64,000 nt of DNA. It comes from Pectobacterium betavasculorum. GTDB taxonomy: Bacteria > Pseudomonadota > Gammaproteobacteria > Enterobacterales > Enterobacteriaceae. Numbering within the stretch: position 1 is the stretch's first letter; each line of letters starts with the position of its first letter. A program made the translations under genes and the position numbers. The notes below the pieces were generated by a model, which searched no databases, was not told where the DNA came from, and worked only from the letters and a program-made list of their open reading frames with translations. The DNA lies in NCBI RefSeq assembly GCF_000749845.1, contig NZ_JQHM01000005.1, forward strand, positions 101,603-165,602, read 5' to 3'. Positions 28,499 through 37,229 of this stretch are shown here, in pieces.

Positions 28499-29308
28499 AT
28501 GGCAACTGAAGCGATGAGTCAGCGCAAGCCGATGATCGAAGTGAATAACCTGAATCTCTCTTTTGGTCACGGCAGTGCGAAGAATCAGGTGTTGTACGAT
28601 GTGAACCTTACCGTCAACGATGGCGATATCTTTGGTCTGGTAGGGGAATCGGGTTCCGGTAAAACCACGGTGCTGAAGTGTCTGGCCGGGCTTTTTAATC
28701 ATTGGGAAGGCACGCTGCATATTGACGGAAAGAAACTGGCGCACCGGATCGATCAGGCGCGCTGCCGTCGGGTTCAGATGGTGTTTCAGGATCCGTACGG
28801 ATCGCTGCACCCTCGTCATACGGTGGAGGCGATTCTGGAAGAACCGCTGTCGATCCATCGTTTTGACGATCGTGACGATCGTATCGATACCTTGCTGGAA
28901 AAGGTCGGGCTGGGAACGCACTTCCGTCGTCGTTATCCGCATCAGCTTTCGGGTGGGCAGCGTCAGCGTGTGGCGATTGCGCGGGCGTTGATTCTGGAGC
29001 CGAGAGTGCTGCTGCTGGATGAGCCGACATCGGCGTTGGATGTGTCGGTGCAGGCGGAAATTCTTAATCTACTAACGGAGTTGCAGCAGCAGGAAAAACT
29101 GACTTACCTGATGGTGACGCATGATTTGGGCGTGATTTCTCATCTGTGCCATAAAGTGGCGGTGATGCAATACGGCAAGATACTGGAAACGCTGGAAACC
29201 GACGATTTGACCAGTGATGTACCGAAAGATGCTTACACCTCGATGCTGGTGGATGCCAGCCGTCAATACAGTCGCGATCTGGCGGTGCGCTCAGAGCGTA
29301 TGGGATGA
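28499..29308 (+). CDS. ABC transporter ATP-binding protein, DppF/OppF type
   Basis: 269 residues. Walker A GESGSGKTT lies near residues 49-57, Q-loop in MVFQDPYGSLHP, signature LSGGQRQR, Walker B VLLLDEPTSALD and H-loop VTHDLGVI. It is the second ATPase of the importer and the last gene of the operon; an intrinsic terminator follows 127 bp downstream. Confidence 0.93.
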   Translation: MATEAMSQRKPMIEVNNLNLSFGHGSAKNQVLYDVNLTVNDGDIFGLVGESGSGKTTVLKCLAGLFNHWEGTLHIDGKKLAHRIDQARCRRVQMVFQDPYGSLHPRHTVEAILEEPLSIHRFDDRDDRIDTLLEKVGLGTHFRRRYPHQLSGGQRQRVAIARALILEPRVLLLDEPTSALDVSVQAEILNLLTELQQQEKLTYLMVTHDLGVISHLCHKVAVMQYGKILETLETDDLTSDVPKDAYTSMLVDASRQYSRDLAVRSERMG

Positions 29309-29406
29309 GTTTGCTGAGCGTTGATAATGGGTAGATCGTAAAGACGCTGCAAGTACGTCCCTTTGACGCTCAAGACGGTAGCTGTAAGCTCGAGCTGCGC
29401 AGATAT

Positions 29407-29460
29407 GAATCTCATCCCTGAGATTCAGCCTTTCAGGGCCGAGCAATCGGCCCTTTTTTA
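29407..29460 (+). terminator. Double hairpin ending the ABC operon
   Basis: A perfect 8-bp stem GAATCTCA / TGAGATTC with loop TCCC (29407-29426) is followed by a second perfect 8-bp stem AGGGCCGA / TCGGCCCT with loop GCAA (29435-29454) and TTTTTTA. The second is a canonical intrinsic terminator. It lies 140 bp before ppiA. Confidence 0.87.
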
Positions 29461-29599
29461 TCTTTCATGCAGGTTTCGCTCACAGTTGGTTACGAACAGA
29501 CTTTTATACGTAAAAAAAGGTAAATGGGTAGCGTTGAAGAGTGTGGATACTTACAATCATTACGCTTTCTGTAGTCGGCCTCTTCAAAAAGGAATTCTC

Positions 29600-30169
29600 A
29601 TGTTCAAACGTACTCTGGTTGCTGCGGCGGCCCTTATTTCACTGGCGGCATTTTCCCCAGCCTTTGCGGCTTCCGACACCACTCATGTGCTGTTGACGAC
29701 GTCCGCAGGCAATATCGAACTGTCTTTAGATAACCAAAAGGCACCGGTTTCGGTAAAAAATTTCGTCGAGTACGTTAACAACGGTTTTTATGACGGGACG
29801 ACATTTCATCGTGTGATCCCTGGCTTTATGGTGCAGGGTGGCGGCTTTTCCGGCGAAATGAATCAGAAAGCGCCAAATGCGCCGATCAAAAATGAAGCCG
29901 ATAACGGCTTGCGTAACCAGCGCGGTACAATCGCCATGGCGCGCACATCTGATAAAGACAGTGCGACCAGCCAGTTCTTCATTAACGTAGCGGACAACGC
30001 TTTCCTCGATCACGGCCAGCGCGATTTTGGCTATGCCGTGTTCGGTAAAGTGGTGAAGGGCATGGAAATCGTAGATAAGATTTCACAGGTACCAACGAAA
30101 AATGTCGGCCCTTATCAGAACGTACCGACTACGCCAGTTGTGATCCAATCCGCGAAAATATTGCCCTGA
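29600..30169 (+). CDS. ppiA: Periplasmic peptidyl-prolyl cis-trans isomerase A (cyclophilin)
   Basis: 189 residues from the ATG at 29600 ([13 protein letters not shown]), matching E. coli PpiA (190). The frame runs open upstream, but only this start gives the signal peptide, cleaved about residue 24 (PAFAAS). The cyclophilin fold has [13 protein letters not shown] and the catalytic arginine in it, and TSQFFINV. It speeds proline isomerisation during folding in the periplasm. In E. coli it neighbours yhfG-fic-pabA; here the chemoreceptor/pel block follows instead. Confidence 0.95.
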   Translation: MFKRTLVAAAALISLAAFSPAFAASDTTHVLLTTSAGNIELSLDNQKAPVSVKNFVEYVNNGFYDGTTFHRVIPGFMVQGGGFSGEMNQKAPNAPIKNEADNGLRNQRGTIAMARTSDKDSATSQFFINVADNAFLDHGQRDFGYAVFGKVVKGMEIVDKISQVPTKNVGPYQNVPTTPVVIQSAKILP

Positions 30170-30234
30170 TTCTCTATCTCTGCTGGCATTAAGCCTATTT
30201 CAGCCGCCATGAGACGGCTGAAATAGCATTGAGA

Positions 30235-31905
30235 TTAAAAGGTTTCCCAGTTCGTTTCGTGTTGACCAGCCAGCGCTTTCTGCGGCGCAAGAGCCGCCAC
30301 TGCTTTTTTGGCTGATGGCGCGGCTTTCGTTCTTGCAGACTCGTCTGCGGCAGAAAGTTTAAATATCGCTACGATTTCCGTCAGGTGACGTGCCTGTTCT
30401 TCCAGAGAAGAAGAGGCGGCGGCTGACTCCTCGACGAGCGCGGCGTTCTGCTGGGTGACATTGTCCATCTCCACGACAGCAGCCCCAACCTGAGTAATGC
30501 CTTTGCTCTGTTCGCTGGAGGCGGAAGCGATTTCCCCCATAATGTCGGTGACGTTAGTGATGGCCTTCATGATGTTGTCCATCGAGTTACCTGCCAGCGT
30601 AACCTGCTGCGAGCCGATGGTGACGTTATTTGCCGCTTCGGCGATTAGCCCTTCGATCTCTTTCGCTGCCTGCGCACTCCGCTGCGCCAGATTGCGCACT
30701 TCACTTGCCACGACAGCGAACCCTCTGCCTTGTTCTCCGGCACGTGCGGCTTCCACCGCAGCGTTCAACGCGAGAATGTTGGTCTGGAAGGCAATGCTGT
30801 TGATAACCGTGGTGATGTCGGAAATTTTCTGCGAGCTGCTGGAAATGCTGTTCATCGTCTTGATAACGCCGTCCACGATATTGCCGCCTTCGTTAGCGGT
30901 TTTGGAGGCGTTTTGCGCCAGCATACTGGCCTGACCGGCGTTTTCCGCATTTTGTTTTACCACGGCGCTCAGTTCTTCCATGCTGGCGGCGGTTTGTTCC
31001 AATGCGGAGGCTTGTTCCTCGGTACGTGAGGATAGATCTGTATTGCCGGAGGCAATCTCGCCCGAGCTGCGGTAGATCTGTTCGGCGCTAGAACGAATGT
31101 CGGACACGGTTTTTACCCAGTTATCCTGCATCTGTTGGACAAACGGGATCAATTTACCCACGCAGTTTTTTCCGCTCTGTTCAAGATAGGTGTGCAACTG
31201 CCCGACCGATAGCACCTGAAGGTGTTGTTTAATCAAATCGAGTGGGCGGATGACAAATTGCGCCAGATAGCGATCCGTCAGAGTCACGATAATCAGACCG
31301 GCAACTAATGCCGCAATCAGCATTTTTTGGCACCAACTTACCCAGTCGGCAATGCGGGATTGTGCTTCATTTTTCAGACGATCGATCACACCGTTGTATT
31401 GATCTATCGCCGTGGTGAAATTCCTCCGCAGGTCGCGATATTGCACGCTGGATAGCTGCTTGAACTCGTCGAAACGTTCTGCCTTTACGGCATCATACAT
31501 AGGGACGATAGCTTTACTGAACAGTTCATAAGAACTGTTGTAAATGATGTCTACTGTCTTTGGATCTATGTTGCCGTGATCAACGACCTGAAATTCTTGC
31601 AAACCAGCTCTGAGTTTATCAATCTCGGCAGAGGATGCTTGCAGCTCCTGCATGAATGCTTCTACGTTGTTTTTCTCTCTGGCTTCTATCGCCCGAGCCA
31701 TTGAGTTCTCGACACGATAATACTGCCCGCTGGCACCGTTAATGATGTCGCCGTTATTTTGCTGAACGTTAGTGAGATCAATTTCCGAGGTTAGCTGGTT
31801 TAATGAGTAGAGCGCGAATATCGATACGCCGCCCCAAAGAAAGGAGAATAGAACGAGTATCAGAATCATCATTGTTCTGATTCTGGTATTGCGAATGAAA
31901 TTCAT
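30235..31905 (-). CDS. Methyl-accepting chemotaxis protein
   Basis: 556 residues. A first membrane segment (about 11-33), a periplasmic four-helix sensor domain of the Tar/Tsr type (about 35-190), a second membrane segment (about 191-211), a HAMP domain (about 212-265), and the signalling domain with the highly conserved hairpin tip ([20 protein letters not shown]). It ends in NWETF, the CheR/CheB-binding pentapeptide of high-abundance receptors such as Tar and Tsr, so it can probably be methylated without helper receptors. The ligand is unknown. Its place beside the pectate lyase cluster suggests plant-derived attractants (inference). Confidence 0.93.
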   Translation of the reverse strand: MNFIRNTRIRTMMILILVLFSFLWGGVSIFALYSLNQLTSEIDLTNVQQNNGDIINGASGQYYRVENSMARAIEAREKNNVEAFMQELQASSAEIDKLRAGLQEFQVVDHGNIDPKTVDIIYNSSYELFSKAIVPMYDAVKAERFDEFKQLSSVQYRDLRRNFTTAIDQYNGVIDRLKNEAQSRIADWVSWCQKMLIAALVAGLIIVTLTDRYLAQFVIRPLDLIKQHLQVLSVGQLHTYLEQSGKNCVGKLIPFVQQMQDNWVKTVSDIRSSAEQIYRSSGEIASGNTDLSSRTEEQASALEQTAASMEELSAVVKQNAENAGQASMLAQNASKTANEGGNIVDGVIKTMNSISSSSQKISDITTVINSIAFQTNILALNAAVEAARAGEQGRGFAVVASEVRNLAQRSAQAAKEIEGLIAEAANNVTIGSQQVTLAGNSMDNIMKAITNVTDIMGEIASASSEQSKGITQVGAAVVEMDNVTQQNAALVEESAAASSSLEEQARHLTEIVAIFKLSAADESARTKAAPSAKKAVAALAPQKALAGQHETNWETF

Positions 31906-32094
31906 AATGTAAACCCTGGTAAGGTTATGATTTTTAAGTTCCCGCTTTTGAAAGGGGATTTTTTGCCTCCTTGCTGTTTACCTGAAAATACAGGCTGTCC
32001 GAGAACGCGACGAGCCGCCCTAAGTGTGTTATCGGCATGTTATATATGAGCTTGAATTGTTTCTAATCACTTATGTATTTCTGCGGCTGCGAAT

Positions 32095-32114
32095 AAGGCC
32101 ACAGATGTGGCCTT
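32095..32114 (-). terminator. Hairpin after pelZ
   Basis: A perfect 8-bp stem AAGGCCAC / GTGGCCTT with loop AGAT lies about 30 bp past the pelZ stop on the minus strand. The following T-run is weak (TTATTCG), so it is a moderate terminator. The rest of 31906-32142 is the chemoreceptor leader; no sigma-28 promoter was recognised. Confidence 0.55.
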
Positions 32115-32142
32115 TGGCGATCTTAACGTCTCAGCCAGCGTG

Positions 32143-33420
32143 TTACTCCAGCGCTTTTGCCATCTGCTGTAGCCAGGCATCCACGCCGGAACTCGGTACG
32201 TTTAACTGACGGTAGGTTGCTGTTGCAACGGGGTAGCCGCCCACGTCTTCCTGGCTGTTTACAAAGCCACCTTTCCGCTGTTTGACGCTGTCTACGATAC
32301 GTTTATCGACGACATCACGATCTTTGGGACGTGCGCCTGCGCTTTGCAGTACCTGATTGGTGACGACGCTGGCTGGTGATGCCGTTAAGCCCGCAGGCCA
32401 CACAGGGGACACTTTGAGTAAAGTAATCCCAGTACCTGACGTTTGCGGAGCGGCTTTGCCCTTGGCATCGTATGCGAGATTATCTGACATCCAGACATCA
32501 CCAGAGCTGTTGCTTCCTACCAGTCCTAAGCCTGCTTTGGTATTTTCGCCGTAATGCATCACGTTACCTGCAACGGAAACGCGTGGGCGGGCTGGCATGG
32601 TTTTCCCTTCCCACTCTCCTTTTACGCCGCCAACACGAACGCCCCAAATACCTGGGTTGTAGATCAGGTTGTTGACCATAACGCCCGTTGAGCCAGCCTT
32701 AAACCAGGCGTTGCGCTCGTTGTTGTGAGCATACAGGCTGCCTACAATCGACACGTCGGTCACGTTATCGTGAACCAGCGTCCCCATCGAGTGAATACCT
32801 TTGGTATGAGCCGAGTCGTATAAGCCTTCCGCAACGATATTATTTGAGAGTGTGATGCGGTGTGCTGTGCCCTGCGGCCCGTCGTAGCGTGGGCCAGAAA
32901 TAGACAGGTTTTCGTCTGTCCCCCAGGCGAAACTGGAGTGGTCGATCACCACGTTATAGGCATCTTTGCCGTTGATTGAAACATCGCGTTCAAAGCCACT
33001 TTTTTTACCCGTACCGGCATCGCCGATGCGAAAACGAATATGCTGCATGAGTACATCATGCGTACTGATCCCCATTCCTCCACGAATGATCGTGATACCG
33101 GGAGAAGGGGCGGTTTGGCCAGCGATGGTGACAAACGGCTCTGTTAATCGAAGGTCGCTTTTATTCAGGTCGATAATGCCGCCGACTTCGAAAACGATAA
33201 TACGTGGCCCTTTAACCGCCAGTGCTTCTCTGAGTGAACCTACCCCTGAAGCAGCCAGTGTTGTGACGCGAATAATGCGTCCACCGCTGCCTGCTACGGT
33301 ATCCGTTCCGAATCCTTTCAACTCCGGTGCTGCCGGTGTGGCGGCACTGGCCACCGGTATGCCGACACTGAATGCTGTGCTGGCACTAAACAGTGCGGCG
33401 AACAGAAGAGAGCGTTTCAT
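32143..33420 (-). CDS. pelZ: Pectate lyase PelZ, secreted, polysaccharide lyase family 1
   Basis: 425 residues, close to Dickeya PelZ (420). A signal peptide of about 26 residues (cut near ASAATP) precedes a parallel beta-helix lyase domain. The family features are GSLREAL, the HIRFRIGD strand, and VVIDHSSFAWGTDE, which corresponds to the vWIDH motif. It cleaves polygalacturonate by beta-elimination. It differs clearly from PelA/B/C, as PelZ does in Dickeya, where it also lies just downstream of pelC. It begins only about 30 bp after the pelC terminator hairpin, so transcription may depend on read-through. Confidence 0.88.
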   Translation of the reverse strand: MKRSLLFAALFSASTAFSVGIPVASAATPAAPELKGFGTDTVAGSGGRIIRVTTLAASGVGSLREALAVKGPRIIVFEVGGIIDLNKSDLRLTEPFVTIAGQTAPSPGITIIRGGMGISTHDVLMQHIRFRIGDAGTGKKSGFERDVSINGKDAYNVVIDHSSFAWGTDENLSISGPRYDGPQGTAHRITLSNNIVAEGLYDSAHTKGIHSMGTLVHDNVTDVSIVGSLYAHNNERNAWFKAGSTGVMVNNLIYNPGIWGVRVGGVKGEWEGKTMPARPRVSVAGNVMHYGENTKAGLGLVGSNSSGDVWMSDNLAYDAKGKAAPQTSGTGITLLKVSPVWPAGLTASPASVVTNQVLQSAGARPKDRDVVDKRIVDSVKQRKGGFVNSQEDVGGYPVATATYRQLNVPSSGVDAWLQQMAKALE

Positions 33421-33445
33421 TTCATTTCCTTGAATATTAACGATA

Positions 33446-33473
33446 AAAATGAGCGAGCCCCTAGGGCTCGCTC
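33446..33473 (-). terminator. Terminator or attenuator between pelC and pelZ
   Basis: A perfect 10-bp stem GAGCGAGCCC / GGGCTCGCTC with loop CTA; on the minus strand it is followed by ATTTTTATCG. It is homologous to the hairpins after pelB and pelA. Its T-run ends about 25 bp before the pelZ ATG. Confidence 0.87.
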
Positions 33474-33588
33474 AAGTATGGCCCGAAGGATAAACCGATG
33501 GGCATTAAGCTCGCTTACAGGCTCCTGCTAGCACAGGATAATGAGGGGAGGATCCTGAAGTCCGCTTATTACACTTTACACTTCGCGA

Positions 33589-34713
33589 TTAGTTGCAATT
33601 TGCGGCTGTCAGCACGGCAAGGTTTTTGTTCACGCCAGCATAATTCGCCAGTTTGTCCTTCACACACTGTGCCGAAACCGGAGAGTAGCTGTAGGGAACA
33701 GAAGCGAACGTGCCGGTACTTTTCCAGTCTTCGGCATTCACGTAGGGCTTGCTGTCTTTATCCCAGGTGATGTTGTATTTCGCGAAGTCGGCTGGACTCA
33801 TGACGTTGTTATTACGCAGTTCCCAGGTGCCGAAGTTGGAACCGTCGTAACGTGAGGTCACCGGGTTTTTTGCATTCTCGAACCAGTTACGTTCGATCAG
33901 CGCAATCCCTTTCTGGCGTACGTTCAGGCCAGAACTGGTGATGCCGGTATACAGGTTATTGTATGCGTGAACCTGGCCGCCACGTTGCAGTGGGAGACGC
34001 GCGTTAACGTCGTCGTAAATATTGTGATGGTATGTCAGATCACGGCCCGTATCGCTGCTGCTAAAGCCGCTCAGCCCCACTTTTTTGATACCATGAATGT
34101 AGTTGTACGAAATGGTCACGTTGGTCGAGGCTTTCTTAATATCAATCGCTGATTCGAATGTGGTGTCACCGTCTTTTGTTCCTGCACATTCAAAGTTTTT
34201 CGCGAAGATCTCGTTGTGGTCAATCCAGACGTTCGGCGTGTTATCGATACGAATGGCATCGCCATCTTGCGCGCCGCCCGGCATGTAACCAAAGCGCATA
34301 TTACGTATAACAATGTCGGATGATTTTGTCAGCCAGATCCCGAAGTTGGCGGAAGATCCGTTGGTCCCGATGATGGTAATCCCTTTGGTAAACTCTTTGA
34401 TTTCCACACCGCGAGCGTCTTTACTCCACTGGCCGCAGATATTGTTTTCAGCGGCTTTGATCAGTGCGTCTTCATTACCGTTGTAGGTGATGACGACCGG
34501 GTAAGCGCCTCCTTTGACTTTCTTACCCTTGGAGTCCAGCTTTGCCGCTTCAATAATATCGATGATATCTTGCATGGAGCGTGCTGTTTTATTTACGGCA
34601 CCGGAAACGTTACCACCATCAGTGGTAGCATAGCCTCCCGTATTGGCCGCCATCGTCGGTTGGGCTGCAAGCAATAACAGCCCAGCGGCTGTAGAGGGCA
34701 GTAGGTATTTCAT
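33589..34713 (-). CDS. pelC: Pectate lyase (PelC-type), secreted, PL1 family
   Basis: 374 residues with signal peptide MKYLLPSTAAGLLLLAAQP..MA (cut after residue 22). The PL1 beta-helix enzyme carries VWIDHNE, the calcium-binding FESAIDIKK (Glu and Asp four apart), and RLPLQRGG with the catalytic arginine. Four conserved cysteines allow two disulfides. It degrades homogalacturonan in plant cell walls after type II secretion. About 80-85% alike pelB and pelA by eye, so it arose by tandem duplication. The letter C is assigned by gene order (A-B-C-Z in transcription direction), not by a search. Confidence 0.9.
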   Translation of the reverse strand: MKYLLPSTAAGLLLLAAQPTMAANTGGYATTDGGNVSGAVNKTARSMQDIIDIIEAAKLDSKGKKVKGGAYPVVITYNGNEDALIKAAENNICGQWSKDARGVEIKEFTKGITIIGTNGSSANFGIWLTKSSDIVIRNMRFGYMPGGAQDGDAIRIDNTPNVWIDHNEIFAKNFECAGTKDGDTTFESAIDIKKASTNVTISYNYIHGIKKVGLSGFSSSDTGRDLTYHHNIYDDVNARLPLQRGGQVHAYNNLYTGITSSGLNVRQKGIALIERNWFENAKNPVTSRYDGSNFGTWELRNNNVMSPADFAKYNITWDKDSKPYVNAEDWKSTGTFASVPYSYSPVSAQCVKDKLANYAGVNKNLAVLTAANCN

Positions 34714-34794
34714 TAGGGTATTCTCCTTGGAATAGAATTTTTCGGGTATTAATGTTCCACATCACCCGGTTTATATTTTTGTTGTTTCAATAAA

Positions 34795-34813
34795 AATGAA
34801 AATGAGGTTTATT
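34795..34813 (-). promoter_or_regulatory. KdgR-like box upstream of pelC
   Basis: Read on the minus strand AATAAACCTCATTTTCATT matches the published KdgR consensus AATRAAAYNNYRTTTYATT at about 16 of 19 positions. It lies 82-100 bp before the start codon, and the same block occurs at 80-98 bp before pelA. Just downstream is a TTTCA-N7-TGAAA palindrome shared in similar form by all three genes. KdgR repression, lifted by pectin breakdown products, is well known for pel genes in this group. Confidence 0.55.
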
Positions 34814-35041
34814 AAAACCCCGATTAAGTTTTATCATAAAAATAAAATAATTCAACATTCATATGTAAAATATATCGACTCAATAATACAGGGAAATCTT
34901 GTTTATTAATAAGTCTTTATTTTAAAAGGTATTAAATTTTTCATTTTTTATAAAATAAGTGAGCTGATTGGTTTTATATAAAATGAAATTATATTTCGGT
35001 TTATTGTTTTTTGATGAAGGCGCTTCTATAGCGGTGATAAC

Positions 35042-35057
35042 TGTGAGCGATATCAAG
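35042..35057. promoter_or_regulatory. CRP-like site upstream of pelC
   Basis: TGTGA-GCGATA-TCAAG keeps a perfect left half and three bases of the right half of the CRP consensus. It begins 329 bp before the start codon; a matching site lies 327 bp before pelA. The rest of 34714-35280 is very AT-rich and holds no gene. Confidence 0.4.
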
Positions 35058-35121
35058 AAATAAGTAAAACTTTACCACTGAGATAGTAGTGTTAAAAAAT
35101 AATTAACTCCGATCAGGTTGT

Positions 35122-35210
35122 TAATTAGTTGAGTGTTAATGATTAATTGTTTTTATCGTTTATCCCTCAATTACAGAATGGTATTTTATTAATTAACAAC
35201 TCAACTAATT
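35122..35210. repeat. Long imperfect inverted repeat in the pelC upstream region
   Basis: The left arm (35122-35146, starting AATTAGTTGAGTG) pairs with the right arm (35188-35210, ending ACTCAACTAATT) with two small gaps; 41 bp separate them. Function unknown; it could be a hairpin downstream of pelB or an upstream element of pelC. Confidence 0.45.
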
Positions 35211-35280
35211 TCAATTTAAAATAATTAGCATGATTCATAATGGTAATTATTTATTAGATATGCCTCAAGTAAGTTGCCAT

Positions 35281-35310
35281 AAAAAATAAGCGAGCTCTTA
35301 GCGCTCGCTT
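35281..35310 (-). terminator. Terminator after pelB
   Basis: Stem AAGCGAGC / GCTCGCTT with loop TCTTAGC, followed on the minus strand by TTATTTTTTA. Same core as the terminators after pelA and pelC. Confidence 0.85.
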
Positions 35311-35328
35311 GAGGGGATATGACCGCGT

Positions 35329-36453
35329 TTATTTGCAGTTAGCTGCTGTCAGTACTGCCTGATTTTTACCTACGCCAGCATAGTTTGCCAGCTTGTCTTT
35401 CACACACTGCGCTGAAACTGGCGAGTATTTATAAGAAATGGAAGGGAACTTACCGGTGCTCTTCCAGCCATCCGCATTGATGTGCGGTGTGGACGGTTTA
35501 CCCCAGGTAATGTTGTATTTGGAGAAGTCTGCTGGTTTGGTGATGTTGTTGTTACGCAATTCCCAGGTGCCGAAGTTGGAGCTGTCGTTCCGTGCGGTCA
35601 CTGGGTTAAGTGCATTTTCGAACCAGTTGCTTTCGATCAGCGCGATCCCTTTCTGACGAACGTTAAAACCGGAGCCAGTGATGCCGTCATACAGGTTGTT
35701 GTAAGCGTGAACCAGCCCACCACGCTGTAGAGGTAGCCGTGAGTTAACATCGCGATAGATATTGTGATGGTAAGTCAGGTTGCGTCCCGTATCCGTGTTG
35801 CTTGCGCCGCTCAGGCCGACTTTCTTGATGCCATGAATATAGTTGTAGGATACCGTGACGTTAGTTGACCCTTTTTTGATATCGACGGCTGATTCAAAAG
35901 TCGTGTCATTGTCTGGTGTGCCTTTACACTCAAAGTTCTTGGCAAAGATCTCATTGTGGTCGATCCAGACGTTCGGTGAATTATCAATACGAATGGCATC
36001 ACCGTCCTGGGCACCGCCTGGCATGTAGCCAAAGCGCATATTACGTACTACGACGTCAGAGGAATTCACGATCCAGACACCGAAGTTGGCGGATGAACCA
36101 TTGGTACCTTGGATGGTAATTCCTTTGGTGAACTCTTTGATTTGTACGCCGCGTGCGTCCTTACTCCACTGGCCGCAAATATTCTTTTCAGCCGCTTTGA
36201 TTAATGAATCTTCATTACCGTTATAGGTGATGATGAGCGGGTAAGCCCCGCCTTTGACTTTCTTGCCTTTTGAATCCACTTTCGCGGCTTCAATGATATC
36301 CACGATTTCTTGCATCGAACGTGCCGTTTTTTTCACGGCTCCGGAAGCTTCTCCACCATTCGTGGTGGCATAGCCGCCCGTATTGGCTGCCATTGCTGGT
36401 TGAGCCGCGAGTAATAACAATCCAGTGGCTGCCGTAGGCAATAGGTATTTCAT
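35329..36453 (-). CDS. pelB: Pectate lyase PelB, secreted, PL1 family
   Basis: 374 residues. The signal peptide MKYLLPTAATGLLLLAAQP..MA differs by a single residue from the PelB leader widely used for periplasmic export, which came from this group of bacteria. Key residues of the mature beta-helix enzyme: WIDHNE at 163-168, calcium ligands E187 and D191 (FESAVDIKK), and catalytic-type R239 in RLPLQRGG. C93 and C176 and two C-terminal cysteines are placed for disulfides. Its 5' region is longer than in its two paralogues because of a 115-bp repeat at 36520-36634. Confidence 0.95.
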   Translation of the reverse strand: MKYLLPTAATGLLLLAAQPAMAANTGGYATTNGGEASGAVKKTARSMQEIVDIIEAAKVDSKGKKVKGGAYPLIITYNGNEDSLIKAAEKNICGQWSKDARGVQIKEFTKGITIQGTNGSSANFGVWIVNSSDVVVRNMRFGYMPGGAQDGDAIRIDNSPNVWIDHNEIFAKNFECKGTPDNDTTFESAVDIKKGSTNVTVSYNYIHGIKKVGLSGASNTDTGRNLTYHHNIYRDVNSRLPLQRGGLVHAYNNLYDGITGSGFNVRQKGIALIESNWFENALNPVTARNDSSNFGTWELRNNNITKPADFSKYNITWGKPSTPHINADGWKSTGKFPSISYKYSPVSAQCVKDKLANYAGVGKNQAVLTAANCK

Positions 36454-36519
36454 TATGACTGTCTCCTTGGAATAGTATTTTCATGGGCATTTATCGCTCC
36501 ATATGCCCGATGTCACAGG

Positions 36520-36634
36520 TATACCCGTTATACTTCAAATTGCATGTGCGTTGGCTGCGTTACTTGGCACACGGGCGTGTGCTTCGCCCTAACGGGCCAA
36601 CGTTTTGTTCTGAAATTCGAATTATTTAGGTATG
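36520..36634. mobile_element. MITE-like palindromic repeat inserted in the pelB leader
   Basis: About 115 bp with inverted ends (left TATACCCGTTATACTTCAAA; right, reverse-complemented, CATACCTAAATAATTCGAA). The inner sequence TGCGTTGGCTGCG...TTCGAATTATTTAGG resembles a repeat that is abundant in Pectobacterium and related genomes; this is a degenerate copy. It sits between the pelB start codon and the operator block and accounts for almost all of the extra distance compared with pelA and pelC. Confidence 0.65.
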
Positions 36635-36650
36635 CAAATTTTTCAACAAA

Positions 36651-36669
36651 AATGAATTTAAATTTGATG
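36651..36669 (-). promoter_or_regulatory. KdgR-like box upstream of pelB, displaced
   Basis: The block AATGAATTTAAATTTGATG (plus strand) is the counterpart of the pelC and pelA boxes, matching the KdgR consensus at about 14-15 of 19 positions. It lies 198-216 bp before the start codon, about 118 bp further than in its paralogues. A lone TGTGA at 36893 is the counterpart of the upstream CRP-like sites once 115 bp is subtracted (325 bp versus 327 and 329). The rest of 36670-37153 is AT-rich and has no gene. Confidence 0.45.
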
Positions 36670-37153
36670 AAAAACCAAGGGGGAGTGTGGTCAAAAAATA
36701 AGTTCAATTCAAGGGTTAAATGTTAAATTTATTACGGTGGAAACATTTTGTAATGCTAATGGTTGAGTAGTTTGGGTTTTATAGGAAACTATATTCTTAT
36801 TAAAATAATATAAAATCAGTAGGTTGTTTTTTTTGACGGAAATTAGCTTGCCAAGTTTCTTCATTGGTTTGATTTAAGAACGCTATTTTTATTGTGAAGA
36901 GGACTCTGGCTAACGTAAAAAACTACCCTAAGCCAAAATATAGTACTACAGGTGTATTCAAATTTTTGTTATGAAGTTAATTGTATATTAAGTTTTAGTT
37001 TGTTAAGAAATAATTACTGTTAATTTCTATGTGCTATTTCTGCTCGTGATAAAAGAGAAATACGCTTGTATCGATACCTTCTTATTCAAGAAATAATCAT
37101 TAACATGAAGACTGTTGTTATGGAGATCATGCTGACAGTTTAACGTGATGCGC

Positions 37154-37186
37154 ATTAAAAAATGAGCGAGCCTAAACAGCTCGCTC
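37154..37186 (-). terminator. Terminator after pelA
   Basis: Stem GAGCGAGC / GCTCGCTC with loop CTAAACA, followed on the minus strand by ATTTTTTAATG. Homologous to the pelB and pelC terminators. Confidence 0.85.
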
Positions 37187-37229
37187 AGAAGGAACCCAGC
37201 GCTGAGTAAATATGCTGGGATTAATGCGT

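Noticed and set aside
33446..37186. Repeated GAGCGAGC hairpins considered as a CRISPR-like or REP array
   Set aside because: They occur once after each pel gene, each with a T-run, and are homologous terminators carried along by gene duplication.
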